DNA from: Azorhizobium oxalatiphilum
GTDB taxonomy: Bacteria > Pseudomonadota > Alphaproteobacteria > Rhizobiales > Xanthobacteraceae
NCBI RefSeq assembly: GCF_014635325.1
Contig: NZ_BMCT01000013.1
Location: 1-64,000, forward strand
Direction of reading: 5' to 3'
Length of the DNA: 64,000 bases
Position numbers and translations under genes: made by a program. Under the pieces are notes generated by a model, which made no database searches, was not told the DNA's origin, and saw only the letters and a list, made by a program, of their open reading frames with translations. This document shows, piece by piece, positions 8,961-18,106 of the stretch; within the stretch, counting starts at the first letter, position 1, and every line of letters starts with the position of its first letter.

Positions 8961-9626
8961 ATGTTTGGATGCAGACCCCACAGGGGGCGCGAGCGCTTCG
9001 GCGCGGAGATGGACCACGAGCAGTTTAATGCCGGCGGTCGGGGTGAGTTCGGTGGCTTCGGCGGTGGCTGGGGCCGGGGCGGTGGACGTCGCGGCGGCGG
9101 CGGCGGTGGCGGCGGGGATTTCTTCCGCATCGGTCGCATGCTGGCGCAGGGCGATCTCAAGCTGCTGGCCCTCGCGCTCATCGCCGAGCAGCCGCGCCAC
9201 GGCTACGAACTCATCAAGCTGATCGAGGAGAAGACCGGCGGCTGGTATTCGCCGAGCCCGGGCGTGGTCTATCCCACCCTGACCTTCCTCGAAGAGGCGG
9301 GCTATGTGGTGGCCGAGCCGGATGGCGCGAAGAAGCGCTTCACCATCACCGAGGAAGGCCGGACCTATCTGGACCAGAACCGGGATTTCGCGGACGCGCT
9401 TCTGGGCCGCCTGTCGGAGATCGGCCTGAAGGTGGGCAAGATGCGCCGCTGGATGGGCAAGGACGGTGAACCCGCGCACGAACCCTCGGGCCTGCCGCGT
9501 CTGGTGGATGCCGCGCTGGAAAACCTGAAGGACGTGGCGAAGGCGAAGCTCGCCGAGAACCCGCGTGCGGAAACCCGCATCGTGGAAATCCTGGCCGGCG
9601 TCGCCAACGACCTGCGCGAGATCTGA
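8961..9626 (+). CDS. PadR family transcriptional regulator with Gly-rich N-terminal extension
   Basis: The product of 221 aa has a PadR winged-helix domain at about residues 58-135. The motif LKLLALALIAEQPRHGYELIKL begins here with LKLLALALIAEQPRHGYEL, followed by YSPSPGVVYPTLTFLEEAGYV and KRFTITEEGRTYL. The C-terminal helical part would form the dimer. About 55 residues precede the domain, with a Cys/His/Arg-containing start (MFGCRPHRGRERFG) and a run dominated by glycine. The layout resembles the metal-responsive PadR protein YqjI of E. coli, but metal sensing is not shown here. AAAGGAG precedes the ATG. Two palindromic sites directly upstream suggest self-repression. Confidence 0.88.
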   Translation: MFGCRPHRGRERFGAEMDHEQFNAGGRGEFGGFGGGWGRGGGRRGGGGGGGGDFFRIGRMLAQGDLKLLALALIAEQPRHGYELIKLIEEKTGGWYSPSPGVVYPTLTFLEEAGYVVAEPDGAKKRFTITEEGRTYLDQNRDFADALLGRLSEIGLKVGKMRRWMGKDGEPAHEPSGLPRLVDAALENLKDVAKAKLAENPRAETRIVEILAGVANDLREI

Positions 9627-9707
9627 ACGCAGGTCTCACCCATGCGACGCCTGACGGGCCGGACGCGGCCCGCCCGGCGCCTTTTTGGCTTTACAGGACC
9701 GCTGACC

Positions 9708-10148
9708 ATGGCTTCTGCCTCGCCGCCGAACGATCGCGCCTATGCCTATTTCCGGGTGGTGGGAGATTTCGATCCGGGTGCCATCACCTCAGCCATCGGC
9801 CTCGCGCCGAGCGAGGCATGGGCCAGGGGCGAGACGTTCCAGCGCAGCGGCCGCAGCCTTATCCGGCGCGCGGACTGCTGGAGGCTGGACAGCGGCCTCG
9901 CCGAGACCGCGCCCATGGACGATCATGTGGCGGCGCTGCTGCGGGTTCTGGCCCCGCGCCGCGATGGCCTGCTGGCCCTGCCGGCCGATCTCAGGCGGCA
10001 GATCGTCTGCATCGGCCATTTCCGGCAGAGCTTCAGCTGGGAGCTGGACTTCAGCCACCAGAAGCTGGCGACGGACCTTGGCATCTGCTTCTGGATCGAG
10101 GCCTATGCCTTGAGCGAGACGGCCGAGGCCGCCCCGCGCGTCCATTGA
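9708..10148 (+). CDS. DUF4279 domain-containing protein
   Basis: This small cytosolic protein of 146 aa has no catalytic motif. The start AYAYFRVVGDFDPGAITSAIGLAPSEAWARG matches the opening of the DUF4279 family, of which AYAYFRVVGDFDPGAITSAI is the most typical part. Later features typical of the family are the WRLDSG segment and the C-terminal LATDLGICFWIEAYAL. AGGA lies 9 bases before the ATG at 9708; an ATG-initiated extension upstream (9642) would add a basic, unlikely N terminus. It follows the PadR gene on the same strand by 81 bases. The function of the family is unknown to me. Confidence 0.75.
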   Translation: MASASPPNDRAYAYFRVVGDFDPGAITSAIGLAPSEAWARGETFQRSGRSLIRRADCWRLDSGLAETAPMDDHVAALLRVLAPRRDGLLALPADLRRQIVCIGHFRQSFSWELDFSHQKLATDLGICFWIEAYALSETAEAAPRVH

Positions 10149-10160
10149 CGGACCGGCTGT

Positions 10161-10556
10161 TCAGCCCAGAACCACCGCGCCAAGGATAATGAGGATGCCG
10201 CAGGTGGACAGCGCCCACACGGCCGAGCGCACGTAAGGCAGGCCGCTGGCATAGAGCGGCACATAGAGCACCCGGCCCCAGAAATAGAGATGCGCGCCGC
10301 CGATGGTGAAGGCGTTGTGCACGCCGCTCACTTGCGCGATCAGCACCGCCGCCGCGAACAGCGGAAACGTCTCCATCAGATTTTTGAACGCCCGGTCCAT
10401 GCGCCCTGCCATGGGGCCGAGCGGCGGCATCTGGGCATCGCGCGCGCCGGTGTTCCAGGCGAGGCCGCGCTCGCGGGTGGCGAGGCGCGCGGCCAGCATG
10501 AGCTGGAACAGATAGAGGACGATGGTGGCAGCGAGCAGTGCGAGTTCGTGGGTCAC
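10161..10556 (-). CDS. MAPEG family membrane protein
   Basis: The product of 131 aa is an integral membrane protein with about four hydrophobic helices, of the MAPEG type (membrane-associated proteins in eicosanoid and glutathione metabolism). Family features are the [12 protein letters not shown] region, [21 protein letters not shown], and the [26 protein letters not shown] block, of which [20 protein letters not shown] is the core. The start is GTG, inside a 4-base GTGA overlap with the stop of the YaiI-type gene, so translation is probably coupled. Glutathione-related activity is only a family-level guess. Confidence 0.85.
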   Translation of the reverse strand: MTHELALLAATIVLYLFQLMLAARLATRERGLAWNTGARDAQMPPLGPMAGRMDRAFKNLMETFPLFAAAVLIAQVSGVHNAFTIGGAHLYFWGRVLYVPLYASGLPYVRSAVWALSTCGILIILGAVVLG

Positions 10557-11071
10557 ATCGGGCTCCGGTCGGAGGAGGGCACGGCGAATCCCGCCCGCTT
10601 GAGGCGCACGATGGCAAGATCGAGCGCGGAGAGGAAGGCGGATTTGTCGCGCTGCGAGAAGGGGCGTGGACCCGATGTGATCTGGCCGGCCGAGCGCAGC
10701 TCGTCCATGAGGTTTCGCGTCGCCAGCGTGGCGCCGATGGTGGCCTCGGTGTGGGCCTTGCCATTGGGCGCGATCACGTCCGCGCCCGCCTTCACACAGC
10801 GGGCGGCGAGCGGAATGTCAGCGGTGATCACCACGTCGCCGCGCGACACCCGCTCGGCGATCCAGTCGTCCGCCACGTCCGGTCCCGCCGCCACCACCAC
10901 CCGGTGGATGCTGGGATCGCGCGGGATGTTGATGGGCTGGTTGGAGACCACATGCACGTCCAGCCCGTGGCGGGCGGCCACCTTGTAGATCTCGTCCTTC
11001 ACCGGGCAGGCATCGGCATCGACATAGAGGGTAATGGGCTCGGTGCGGGGCGGCGTGGCTGTTGGCTGCAT
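10553..11071 (-). CDS. YaiI/YqxD (DUF188) family protein
   Basis: The product of 172 aa belongs to the YaiI/YqxD family, a NYN/PIN-like fold with conserved acidic residues. Visible signatures are [14 protein letters not shown] near the N terminus, [30 protein letters not shown] and [20 protein letters not shown]. The biochemical role of this family is not established. It is the first gene of a two-gene unit with the MAPEG gene and is divergent from the PAP2 gene, with 165 bases between the two starts. Confidence 0.88.
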   Translation of the reverse strand: MQPTATPPRTEPITLYVDADACPVKDEIYKVAARHGLDVHVVSNQPINIPRDPSIHRVVVAAGPDVADDWIAERVSRGDVVITADIPLAARCVKAGADVIAPNGKAHTEATIGATLATRNLMDELRSAGQITSGPRPFSQRDKSAFLSALDLAIVRLKRAGFAVPSSDRSPM

Positions 11072-11236
11072 GCTGCTGCAATGGCAGGGGCGGACGGCGA
11101 CCGCAAGTCATGGCCACATGAATCCGATTTCAGGACGTGGCGAGGCTTGGGATCGGATCCCGATGCCAAAGCTGTGCGTTGATCGCCACCCGGCCCCGCT
11201 TGACGGGCTGCCCCTGCCCATGCGGACCTTTTGTCC

Positions 11237-12025
11237 ATGAATTCCCTGCTGCGCCGTTCCCACCGCCTGCTGTCCGGCATCCCCGGCGTGCCCTTCCTGC
11301 TCCGCCACGTGAGCCGCATGGAGCGGGACACGCTGGTCATCCTCGCTTTGACCGCGGGGGGCTTCTACCTGTTCCTGAAGATCGCCGACGAGGTGATCGA
11401 GGGCGAGACCCGCACGCTCGACGAACGCATCCTGCTGGCGCTGCGCGTGCCCGGCGATCTGGCCACGCCCATCGGCCCGCGCTGGCTGGTCGAGAGCATG
11501 CGCGACCTCACCGCGCTGGGCGGCACCACCGTCCTCACGCTGATGACGCTGGCCGTGATCTGCTTCCTGCTGATGGTGCGCAAGCATCACACCGCCATTC
11601 TCGTCACCGTGTCCGTTGCGGGCGGGGCGCTGATCTCCTCGCTGCTGAAATGGGGCATCTCCCGGCCCCGGCCCGATCTCGTGCCGCACGGCATGGAGGT
11701 CTATTCCCAGAGCTTTCCCAGCGGCCATTCCATGATGTCGGCGGTGGTATATCTCACGCTCGGTGCCGTCCTGGCGCGCACGCAGGCCAGCCTGCGGGTA
11801 AAGACCTTCCTGTTCGGCATCGCCATCGCGCTCACCGTGGTGGTGGGCATCAGCCGGCTCTATCTCGGCGTCCACTGGCCCACCGACGTGCTGGGCGGCT
11901 GGACGCTGGGGGCGGCCTGGGCGGCGCTGTGCTGGCTGGTGATGCTCTATCTGCAGTCCAAGGGCGAGGTGGAGCCGGAAGAGCCTGCGCCGGCGGAGGA
12001 GACATCCGCCGGATCGCGCGGCTGA
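11237..12025 (+). CDS. PAP2 superfamily phosphatase, membrane protein
   Basis: This 262-aa membrane phosphatase carries the three PAP2 signature motifs: KWGISRPRP (motif 1), PSGHSMMSA (motif 2, with the catalytic His) and SRLYLGVHWPTDVLGG (motif 3). Hydrophobic helices flank them, and the C-terminal tail is acidic (VEPEEPAPAEETS). Likely substrates are lipid phosphates such as undecaprenyl pyrophosphate or phosphatidic acid; the sequence does not decide. ATG at 11237 is preferred to the TTG six bases upstream. It converges on prs, with a shared GC-rich hairpin between the stops. Confidence 0.88.
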   Translation: MNSLLRRSHRLLSGIPGVPFLLRHVSRMERDTLVILALTAGGFYLFLKIADEVIEGETRTLDERILLALRVPGDLATPIGPRWLVESMRDLTALGGTTVLTLMTLAVICFLLMVRKHHTAILVTVSVAGGALISSLLKWGISRPRPDLVPHGMEVYSQSFPSGHSMMSAVVYLTLGAVLARTQASLRVKTFLFGIAIALTVVVGISRLYLGVHWPTDVLGGWTLGAAWAALCWLVMLYLQSKGEVEPEEPAPAEETSAGSRG

Positions 12026-12030
12026 GCCCA

Positions 12031-12060
12031 AACGCAAACGGCCGCCCCGAGGGGCGGCCG
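12031..12060 (-). terminator. Terminator of prs (convergent with the PAP2 gene)
   Basis: A 10-bp stem (CGGCCGCCCC at 12039-12048 with GGGGCGGCCG at 12051-12060) has a very tight loop. Read on the minus strand it is followed by TTTGCGTTT. On the plus strand no T-run follows, so it most likely ends prs transcription. Confidence 0.75.
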
Positions 12061-12087
12061 CTGCTTGTCTGGTCTGAAAGCCGTCGA

Positions 12088-13020
<933 letters not shown>

Positions 13021-13127
13021 GGATCCGTTCTCTTAAAAGCTGTCCGGTGCTCGGCGACAGGTGAGCCCGATAAATCTCGCAAGCCGTCCTGATAGGCGGG
13101 CGGGCAAGGATTTGTAAAGGCGCAGAT

Positions 13128-13823
13128 TCAGCGGGACGCGTATGCGAGCGCAGCGGGCTCGCTCGCGAGGCTGTCGCCGGGCGTGAGGCTGGCCACCGGA
13201 ACGCCGCCATTCTCGGGCGGCGCGACAGGCACGGCGGGAGCTTCCGGCTGGGCCGGCTCGGCGGCGGGGGCAGCTGCCGCAGGCGTGGCACCGGGGCCGG
13301 AGGCCGGCGCGGCGACGGCGTTCGGATTGCCCACGGAGAGGGTCTGCGACAGGCTGGCGATGGTGTCGCCGGCGATGCGCTGGAGCATGGCCTCGTCGCA
13401 GACGTTCCACGCATTGCCCTTCACCGACTTGGCGGTTTCCTCGCCGGTGATGCGGGCCACGCGCTGCTTGTCGGCGTCGAACACTTCCCAGGCATAGGCG
13501 ACCTGCGTCTTGCCCTTCTCGGTATGGACCGACATGTAGCCACGGATGCGGTAGCTGGCGGGCTGGGTGCGGGAGACGAGCGCGACCTGCTTGGCCTCGG
13601 CCTCGGTGGCGAGGCTCGAAACGAGGCTGTCGAACTTCTCCTTCGGCGGGCCGTCGATGGACTCGAAGGCAAGGGCGCGGTTGGCTGCGGAGCCGTTGGA
13701 GGCAACGCCGGAGCCGTCGGTCTGGCAGGCGGCCAGCGCCAGCGCGCTGCCGAGCACTGCGAGCCGCGCGACAAACGTCACCGCCCGCGTGCCAAACCCG
13801 ATACGGCTCGCAAGTCCGCGCAT
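13128..13823 (-). CDS. Hypothetical lipoprotein
   Basis: This 231-aa predicted outer- or inner-membrane lipoprotein has an arginine-containing signal peptide, a hydrophobic stretch and the lipobox LALAAC (C33). The middle domain includes YRIRGYMSVHTEKGKTQVAY and WEVFDADKQRVARITGEE, a pattern of short beta strands. The last 75 or so residues are Ala/Pro-rich and probably disordered. ATG 13823 is chosen because AGAGGGGG lies just upstream; a GTG at 13841 is an alternative. It lies 114 bases downstream of pgeF and may share its transcript. No function is recognised; similar lipoproteins next to lgt/pgeF in this order are hypothetical. Confidence 0.78.
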   Translation of the reverse strand: MRGLASRIGFGTRAVTFVARLAVLGSALALAACQTDGSGVASNGSAANRALAFESIDGPPKEKFDSLVSSLATEAEAKQVALVSRTQPASYRIRGYMSVHTEKGKTQVAYAWEVFDADKQRVARITGEETAKSVKGNAWNVCDEAMLQRIAGDTIASLSQTLSVGNPNAVAAPASGPGATPAAAAPAAEPAQPEAPAVPVAPPENGGVPVASLTPGDSLASEPAALAYASR

Positions 13824-13937
13824 CCGCCGCCCCCTCTTCACATTTCGTTAAGAGAAAGGGGTAGCCTCCTTCGGGCGCGAGGTCCAGAACGTCCGTTAAT
13901 CTATCGTTAATTGTGATCGGGCGGGGCCTGAAAACCC

Positions 13938-14705
13938 TTATTCTAGCGTGATCGCCGCCACCAGCCGGCCGTAGTCCGGCTCGCTCTTATGGGTGGATCG
14001 GCGGTAGCTGAAGAAACGGGCCGGATCGGCATAGGTGTCGAGGCCCAGATCCTCCACATGGTCGATGCGCGCCTGCCGCAGGCGCAGGGCGATGAAGCCG
14101 GGCAGATCGAACAGCGCATGATGCGGCCGGTCGGCGGGAGCGAAGAAGCGGGTGAAGGTGCGGTCTTCCTCGATGAAGCGGGAGATGAAGTCCTCGCCGA
14201 CCTCGTAGCTGGGCTGGCGGATCAGCGGGCCGATCACCGCGCGGATGTCGGCGCGGCGGGCGCCGAGGTTCTCCATCTGCGCAACCGTCGCCTCGATGAC
14301 GCCGCCGAATGCGCCCTTCCAGCCGGAATGGGCCGCGCCCACCACGCGCGCCACGGGATCCGCGAACAGCACCGGTCCGCAATCGGCGATGGTGACGGTG
14401 GCGGCAAGGCCGGGCACGCGGGTGGCGATGGCATCCGCGCTGGGGGCATTGGCGCGGGTCCACGGGGCTTCCATGGGCACGCAGATGGCCGAATGCACCT
14501 GCGAGCACATGACGAGGTTCTCGGGGGTGACGCCGATGGCCCGCGCCATGCGGGCGCGGTTCTCCATCACATTCTCCACCGCGTCCTTCGAGCCGAGGCC
14601 GCCATTGAGGCTGTCATAGATGCCGGACGAGACGCCGCCCTGCCGGGTGAAGAAGGCATGCCGGATGCCCGGCAGCGCCGCGAGCGAGGACGCTTCAACC
14701 TTCAT
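13938..14705 (-). CDS. pgeF: Peptidoglycan editing factor PgeF (YfiH/DUF152 family)
   Basis: The product of 255 aa belongs to the multicopper-polyphenol-oxidase-like YfiH family. E. coli PgeF prevents incorporation of serine in place of alanine in the muropeptide side chain. Family features are FFTRQGGVSSGIYDSLNGG, VCSQVHSAICVP read here as MCSQVHSAICVP, the metal-ligand region TIADCGPVLFADP, VVGAAHSGWKGAFGGV, and the C-terminal FFSYRRSTHKSEPDYGR. The start ATG overlaps the stop of the upstream methyltransferase gene by 4 bases (ATGA). It is the third gene of lgt-midA-pgeF. Confidence 0.93.
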   Translation of the reverse strand: MKVEASSLAALPGIRHAFFTRQGGVSSGIYDSLNGGLGSKDAVENVMENRARMARAIGVTPENLVMCSQVHSAICVPMEAPWTRANAPSADAIATRVPGLAATVTIADCGPVLFADPVARVVGAAHSGWKGAFGGVIEATVAQMENLGARRADIRAVIGPLIRQPSYEVGEDFISRFIEEDRTFTRFFAPADRPHHALFDLPGFIALRLRQARIDHVEDLGLDTYADPARFFSYRRSTHKSEPDYGRLVAAITLE

Positions 14706-15805
14706 GCCGCAAATTCCTCTTGCCGATCGAAGCCGGGCAGCGGGCCGAGGGTCGCGTTGCCGAGCGCCAGAACCTTGAACAATGAGCCCATTTCGCCCTG
14801 GCCGGAACCCGCAAGCCGGGCCTGCGCCGACGTGATGTCCGCGCGCTGCCGCTCCGTTGCGTTCTGTGCCAGCTGGGCGGCGCGGGCGGCGAGGCCGAGA
14901 CGGTTCAGGAATTCGCCCTGCGTGAGGGGGCCAAAGGCGCGCGCCCCGTCGCCGCGCGCGATCTCGGCCAGCGCGGCGAAATCCACATGGGCGGTGAGGT
15001 CCGCCGTGCCGGGGGCGGTGAGGGGATCGACGAAGCGATGATCCTTCATGGCCTGCAGCGTATCCCCATAGCCGTGCGCGCTGTGCCCGTAATCGATCAC
15101 CAGCGCCGCGCCCCCTTGCGTGGCGAGGCGGCCGGCAAGGGCATGAACGGCTCCGCTCTCCAGACGTTCCAGCACCGCGCCCTCATGGGGCGCCGGGAAG
15201 CGGGTAGCCAGCGCCGACAGCGCGGGGAAGGGGCGCGGGTCGATGCCGAAGACGAAGTTGTCGTCCCCATCGAGGCCCACCCGCCGCTCGTGCCAGCCTT
15301 GCGGACCACGCACGAACTGGTCGATGGGCAAAGCGTCGAAGAATTCGTTGGCGATGACGATGGCCGGTCCCTCCGGCATGTCCTCCAGCCGGTCGTGCCA
15401 TGTGGGGGCGTAGGCGGAAAGGTTGTCCGCCTGCTTCGCCCGCAGCACGGGGCTCATCTCGACCATGTGGAGGCTCATGGCGGCGCCGAAGGCGGGCAGG
15501 AGCTTTGCCGCGCGCAAGGCATCGGCCATCAGCGTGCCGCGTCCGGGACCGAGTTCCACCAGCCGGAACGCTTCGGGCGCGCCCATCTGCTGCCATGTAG
15601 CCACCGCCCACAGGCCGATCAGCTCGCCGAACATCTGGCTGATCTCGGGCGCGGTGGTGAAGTCGCCCTTGGCGCCGAGGGGATCGCGGGTGACGTAATA
15701 GCCGTGCTTGGGATGGCCTAGGGCAAGCGCCATGTAGCGCCCGACGCTGATCGGGCCTTCGGCGGCGATGAGCGCCTTCAGTTCGGCTTCCAGCGGGGCG
15801 GTCAC
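14702..15805 (-). CDS. MidA/NDUFAF7-like class I SAM-dependent methyltransferase
   Basis: The product of 367 aa is a Rossmann-fold methyltransferase of the SAM-MT family that includes MidA/NDUFAF7, which methylates an arginine of a complex I subunit in mitochondria. It shows the family's N-terminal YMALALGHPKHGYYVTRDPL, TAPEISQMFGELIGLW, the SAM-binding VELGPGRGTLMADALR, and ANEFFDALPIDQFV. The GTG start sits in a GTGA overlap with lgt, implying coupled translation. A complex I target is an inference from the eukaryotic homologue. Confidence 0.9.
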   Translation of the reverse strand: MTAPLEAELKALIAAEGPISVGRYMALALGHPKHGYYVTRDPLGAKGDFTTAPEISQMFGELIGLWAVATWQQMGAPEAFRLVELGPGRGTLMADALRAAKLLPAFGAAMSLHMVEMSPVLRAKQADNLSAYAPTWHDRLEDMPEGPAIVIANEFFDALPIDQFVRGPQGWHERRVGLDGDDNFVFGIDPRPFPALSALATRFPAPHEGAVLERLESGAVHALAGRLATQGGAALVIDYGHSAHGYGDTLQAMKDHRFVDPLTAPGTADLTAHVDFAALAEIARGDGARAFGPLTQGEFLNRLGLAARAAQLAQNATERQRADITSAQARLAGSGQGEMGSLFKVLALGNATLGPLPGFDRQEEFAA

Positions 15806-16617
15806 GGCGTCGGCTGCCGCCGGGCGTGGACGACGAGCGCGATGCCGGCCAGCACCAGCGGCACCGAGAGCAGCATGCCCATGGTGGAGCCGAACATCAG
15901 GAAGCCCAGCTGCGGGTCCGGCTCGCGGAAGAACTCGCCGACGATGCGGCCGAGGCCGTAGCCGATGCCGAAGATGCCCGCCGCCAGCCCCGGCTTCTTC
16001 AGCGCGCCGCAGCGCACGGCGATCAGCATGACGATGAACAGCAGCACGCCTTCCAGCGCCGCCTCATAGAGCTGGCTGGGATGGCGGGGCACGTCGCCGC
16101 CGGTGGGGAAGACGATGGCCCAGGGCACATCGGCCGGACGGCCCCACAATTCGCCATTGATGAAATTGGCGAGGCGGCCGAACAGCAGGCCGAGGGGCGC
16201 GACCACGCCGGCCACGTCCAGCAGCGAGAAGATGGGGATCTTCCGCGAGCGGGCGAACAGGACGAGGGCGACGATCGTGCCGGCCAATCCCCCGTGGAAC
16301 GACATGCCGCCGTGCCAGACCTGCACGATCTCCAGTGGGTTCGCGATGAAGAAGGGCAGATTGTAGAACAGCACATAGCCGGCCCGGCCGCCGAGGATGA
16401 CGCCGAAGGTGGCCCAGAATAGCGCGTCGTCCATGTCCACCGGCTGGATCGGCGAGGTGCCGCCCCAGAGCGATCCGCGGGCGACGATGAAGCGCGAGAG
16501 CTGCCAGCCCAGCAGCAGGCCGGCGATATAGGCCAGCGCATACCAGCGGATGGCGAACGGCCCCACCGCGAACAGCACCGGATCGATGGCCGGGAAGGGC
16601 AGGGCGAGCTGGATCAT
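15802..16617 (-). CDS. lgt: Phosphatidylglycerol-prolipoprotein diacylglyceryl transferase
   Basis: Lgt transfers diacylglycerol from phosphatidylglycerol to the lipobox cysteine of prolipoproteins, the first step of lipoprotein maturation in the inner membrane. The 271-aa protein is strongly hydrophobic, with about seven membrane helices. It shows FAIRWYALAYIAGLLLGW, GGRAGYVLFYN, MSFHGGLAG and the Lgt signature GRLANFINGELWGRP, with HPSQLYEA after it. It heads a tightly overlapping operon with midA and pgeF. Several lipoproteins in this window (at 13128 and 38820) would be substrates. Confidence 0.96.
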   Translation of the reverse strand: MIQLALPFPAIDPVLFAVGPFAIRWYALAYIAGLLLGWQLSRFIVARGSLWGGTSPIQPVDMDDALFWATFGVILGGRAGYVLFYNLPFFIANPLEIVQVWHGGMSFHGGLAGTIVALVLFARSRKIPIFSLLDVAGVVAPLGLLFGRLANFINGELWGRPADVPWAIVFPTGGDVPRHPSQLYEAALEGVLLFIVMLIAVRCGALKKPGLAAGIFGIGYGLGRIVGEFFREPDPQLGFLMFGSTMGMLLSVPLVLAGIALVVHARRQPTP

Positions 16618-16984
16618 TGTTACTCCGGGCGGGCTGAGCGGGCGCCTTGGCCGTGCGGCCTTTGCTAACGCAGAGCTGTGAACTTGGCTTTAAAGGCACG
16701 GGCATGGCCGCATCTGCGAGGGGGTGTGCGATGGGCTCCGCGCGGCGTCAAGCCGCAGAAGGGCCTCCGGGAACGGCCTGCCGCAGCGGCGGCAAGCGGC
16801 CTCCCCAGCATTTGTTCACGCGCGCCGCGCCTTGAGCTGTGCGGGGATAAGTGGCGGTACGGCTTGGCGCATGGCTGCCTGCGGCCGGGCGGGCCTTGCG
16901 GGCGCCACACAAGATGCCCATTGTCACCCCGAGTAACGCCGCAGGGCGCTGAAGTTCAAGACCGATACGGCGCGGAGGCCGACC
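16618..16984. other. Divergent intergenic region between lgt and ubiK
   Basis: These 367 bases lie between two divergent genes and must hold both promoters. Open frames here (for example 16647-16835) have biased, protein-unlike composition. GGAGG at 16974-16978 serves ubiK. I see no tRNA, repeat or clear operator. Confidence 0.5.
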
Positions 16985-17263
16985 ATGACCCAGACCACGG
17001 GCCGTCTGTTCGACGAAATGTCCCGCTTCATGAACGACGCCGCCGGCATGGCGCAGGGTGTCCGCCGCGAGGCCGAGACCGTCATGAAGGCGCAGATGGA
17101 GCGCTTCCTGCGGGACATGGATCTCGTGAAGCGCGAGGAATTCGAGGTGGTCAAGGACATGGTGGCCGCCGCCCGCCTTGAGAACGAGCGCCTCGCCGCC
17201 CGCCTCGCGGAGCTTGAGGCCAAACTCGCCGGTACCCCCGGCGCCGGTCCCGGCCCCGTCTGA
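16985..17263 (+). CDS. UbiK/BMFP accessory factor family protein
   Basis: This small protein of 92 aa has an amphipathic N-terminal helix (LFDEMSRFMNDAAGMAQGV) and a coiled-coil C-terminal half (REEFEVVKDMVAAARLENER followed by an Ala/Leu/Glu heptad run). This is the layout of the BMFP/UbiK (YqiC) family, which assists ubiquinone biosynthesis under oxic conditions in Enterobacteria and can fuse membranes in vitro. GGAGG lies 6 bases before the ATG. It precedes a YbjN-domain gene and proC on the same strand. Confidence 0.85.
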   Translation: MTQTTGRLFDEMSRFMNDAAGMAQGVRREAETVMKAQMERFLRDMDLVKREEFEVVKDMVAAARLENERLAARLAELEAKLAGTPGAGPGPV

Positions 17264-17536
17264 GCTGCAATCCTCGCACCTGCGAGGACCTACAATCTGT
17301 CGTAGCGGCGCGATGCCGCGCCGCGATATAGTGGGTCTTGTGGCGATTCGAGGCCGGTTCGTCGCGTCAGGCACGCGACGGGGCGCAGCTTCGCCATGGC
17401 ACGCCATTCCGATGGCTCCGGCCTGAGGACTGGCGCAGCCGCCGGTACGCTGCGTCGCGCAAATCCTGGCTGGCTTTGAGTGCCGTTCGTGCCGTGTTCG
17501 ACCGTCTCCGCGCCCCTCACACCGCGAGGTCGAGGC

Positions 17537-18037
17537 ATGTCTCTGATCGAAATCGAAACCGAATCGTCGGCCAACCCCGTCGATCTGGTCGAGCAGCTCG
17601 CCGCTCTGCGCGACTGGTCCTTCGAGCGCTCCGCCGAGGACGAGATCACGCTCTCCCTCAACAATCGCTGGACCGACTGCCACGTCTCCTTCCAGTGGAT
17701 GGACGAGATCGAGGCCCTACACCTCGCCTGCGCTTTCGACTTCAAGGTGCCCGACAACCGCCGCAACGAGGTGCTGAAGCTCCTCGCGCTCATCAATGAG
17801 CAGATGTGGCTCGGCCATTTCGACATCTGGCCGCAGGAAGGCGTGGTGATGTTCCGCCATGCCCTCGTGCTTGCCGGCGGCGCCGCCGCCAGCGACCGCC
17901 AGTGCGAGGCCATCCTGGATGCCGCCATGGATGCGGTGGACCGCTACTATCCCGCCTTCCAGTTCGTGGTGTGGGCGGGCAAGTCGGCACGGGAAGCGAT
18001 GGATTCCGCGCTTTTCGAGACCGCCGGAGAAGCTTAA
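17537..18037 (+). CDS. YbjN domain-containing protein
   Basis: The product of 166 aa has a YbjN-like fold pattern: DLVEQLAALRDWSFERSAEDE, WTDCHVSFQWMDEIEALHLA, VLKLLALINEQMWLGHFDIW and the C-terminal AMDAVDRYYPAFQFVVWAGK. YbjN proteins resemble type III secretion chaperones in fold and have been linked to stress responses, but no enzymatic role is known. The ATG at 17537 is chosen because the upstream in-frame sequence (from 17480) is not protein-like. The order ubiK-ybjN-proC is, as I recall, common in Hyphomicrobiales. Confidence 0.85.
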   Translation: MSLIEIETESSANPVDLVEQLAALRDWSFERSAEDEITLSLNNRWTDCHVSFQWMDEIEALHLACAFDFKVPDNRRNEVLKLLALINEQMWLGHFDIWPQEGVVMFRHALVLAGGAAASDRQCEAILDAAMDAVDRYYPAFQFVVWAGKSAREAMDSALFETAGEA

Positions 18038-18060
18038 GACACAGCTGAACCCTTCGGGAG

Positions 18061-18083
18061 GAGCCCGCTCATGTGGCGGGCTC
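18061..18083 (+). promoter_or_regulatory. Hairpin between the YbjN gene and proC
   Basis: A perfect 8-bp stem (GAGCCCGC at 18061-18068, GCGGGCTC at 18076-18083) closes a 7-nt loop that contains an in-frame ATG of proC (18071), just after GGGAGGAG. There is no T-run, so it looks more like an RNA-processing or start-masking element than a terminator. Confidence 0.5.
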
Positions 18084-18106
18084 GCCCCTTGCGTGCAGGT
18101 GTGCCG

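Noticed and set aside
8835-9479. A long N-terminal extension of xerC on the minus strand.
   Set aside because: It would run antisense through the PadR gene; the ATG at 8834 has a good AAGGAG site and gives normal XerC length.
9645-9690. A terminator between the PadR and DUF4279 genes (CGGGCC-GGACGC-GGCCCG with TTTTT downstream).
   Set aside because: Nine bases separate the short stem from the T-run, so it does not fit a standard intrinsic terminator well enough to list.
16647-16835. A 62-codon open frame in the lgt/ubiK gap.
   Set aside because: No ribosome-binding site or signal, Arg/Gly/Pro-rich translation; more likely promoter DNA.
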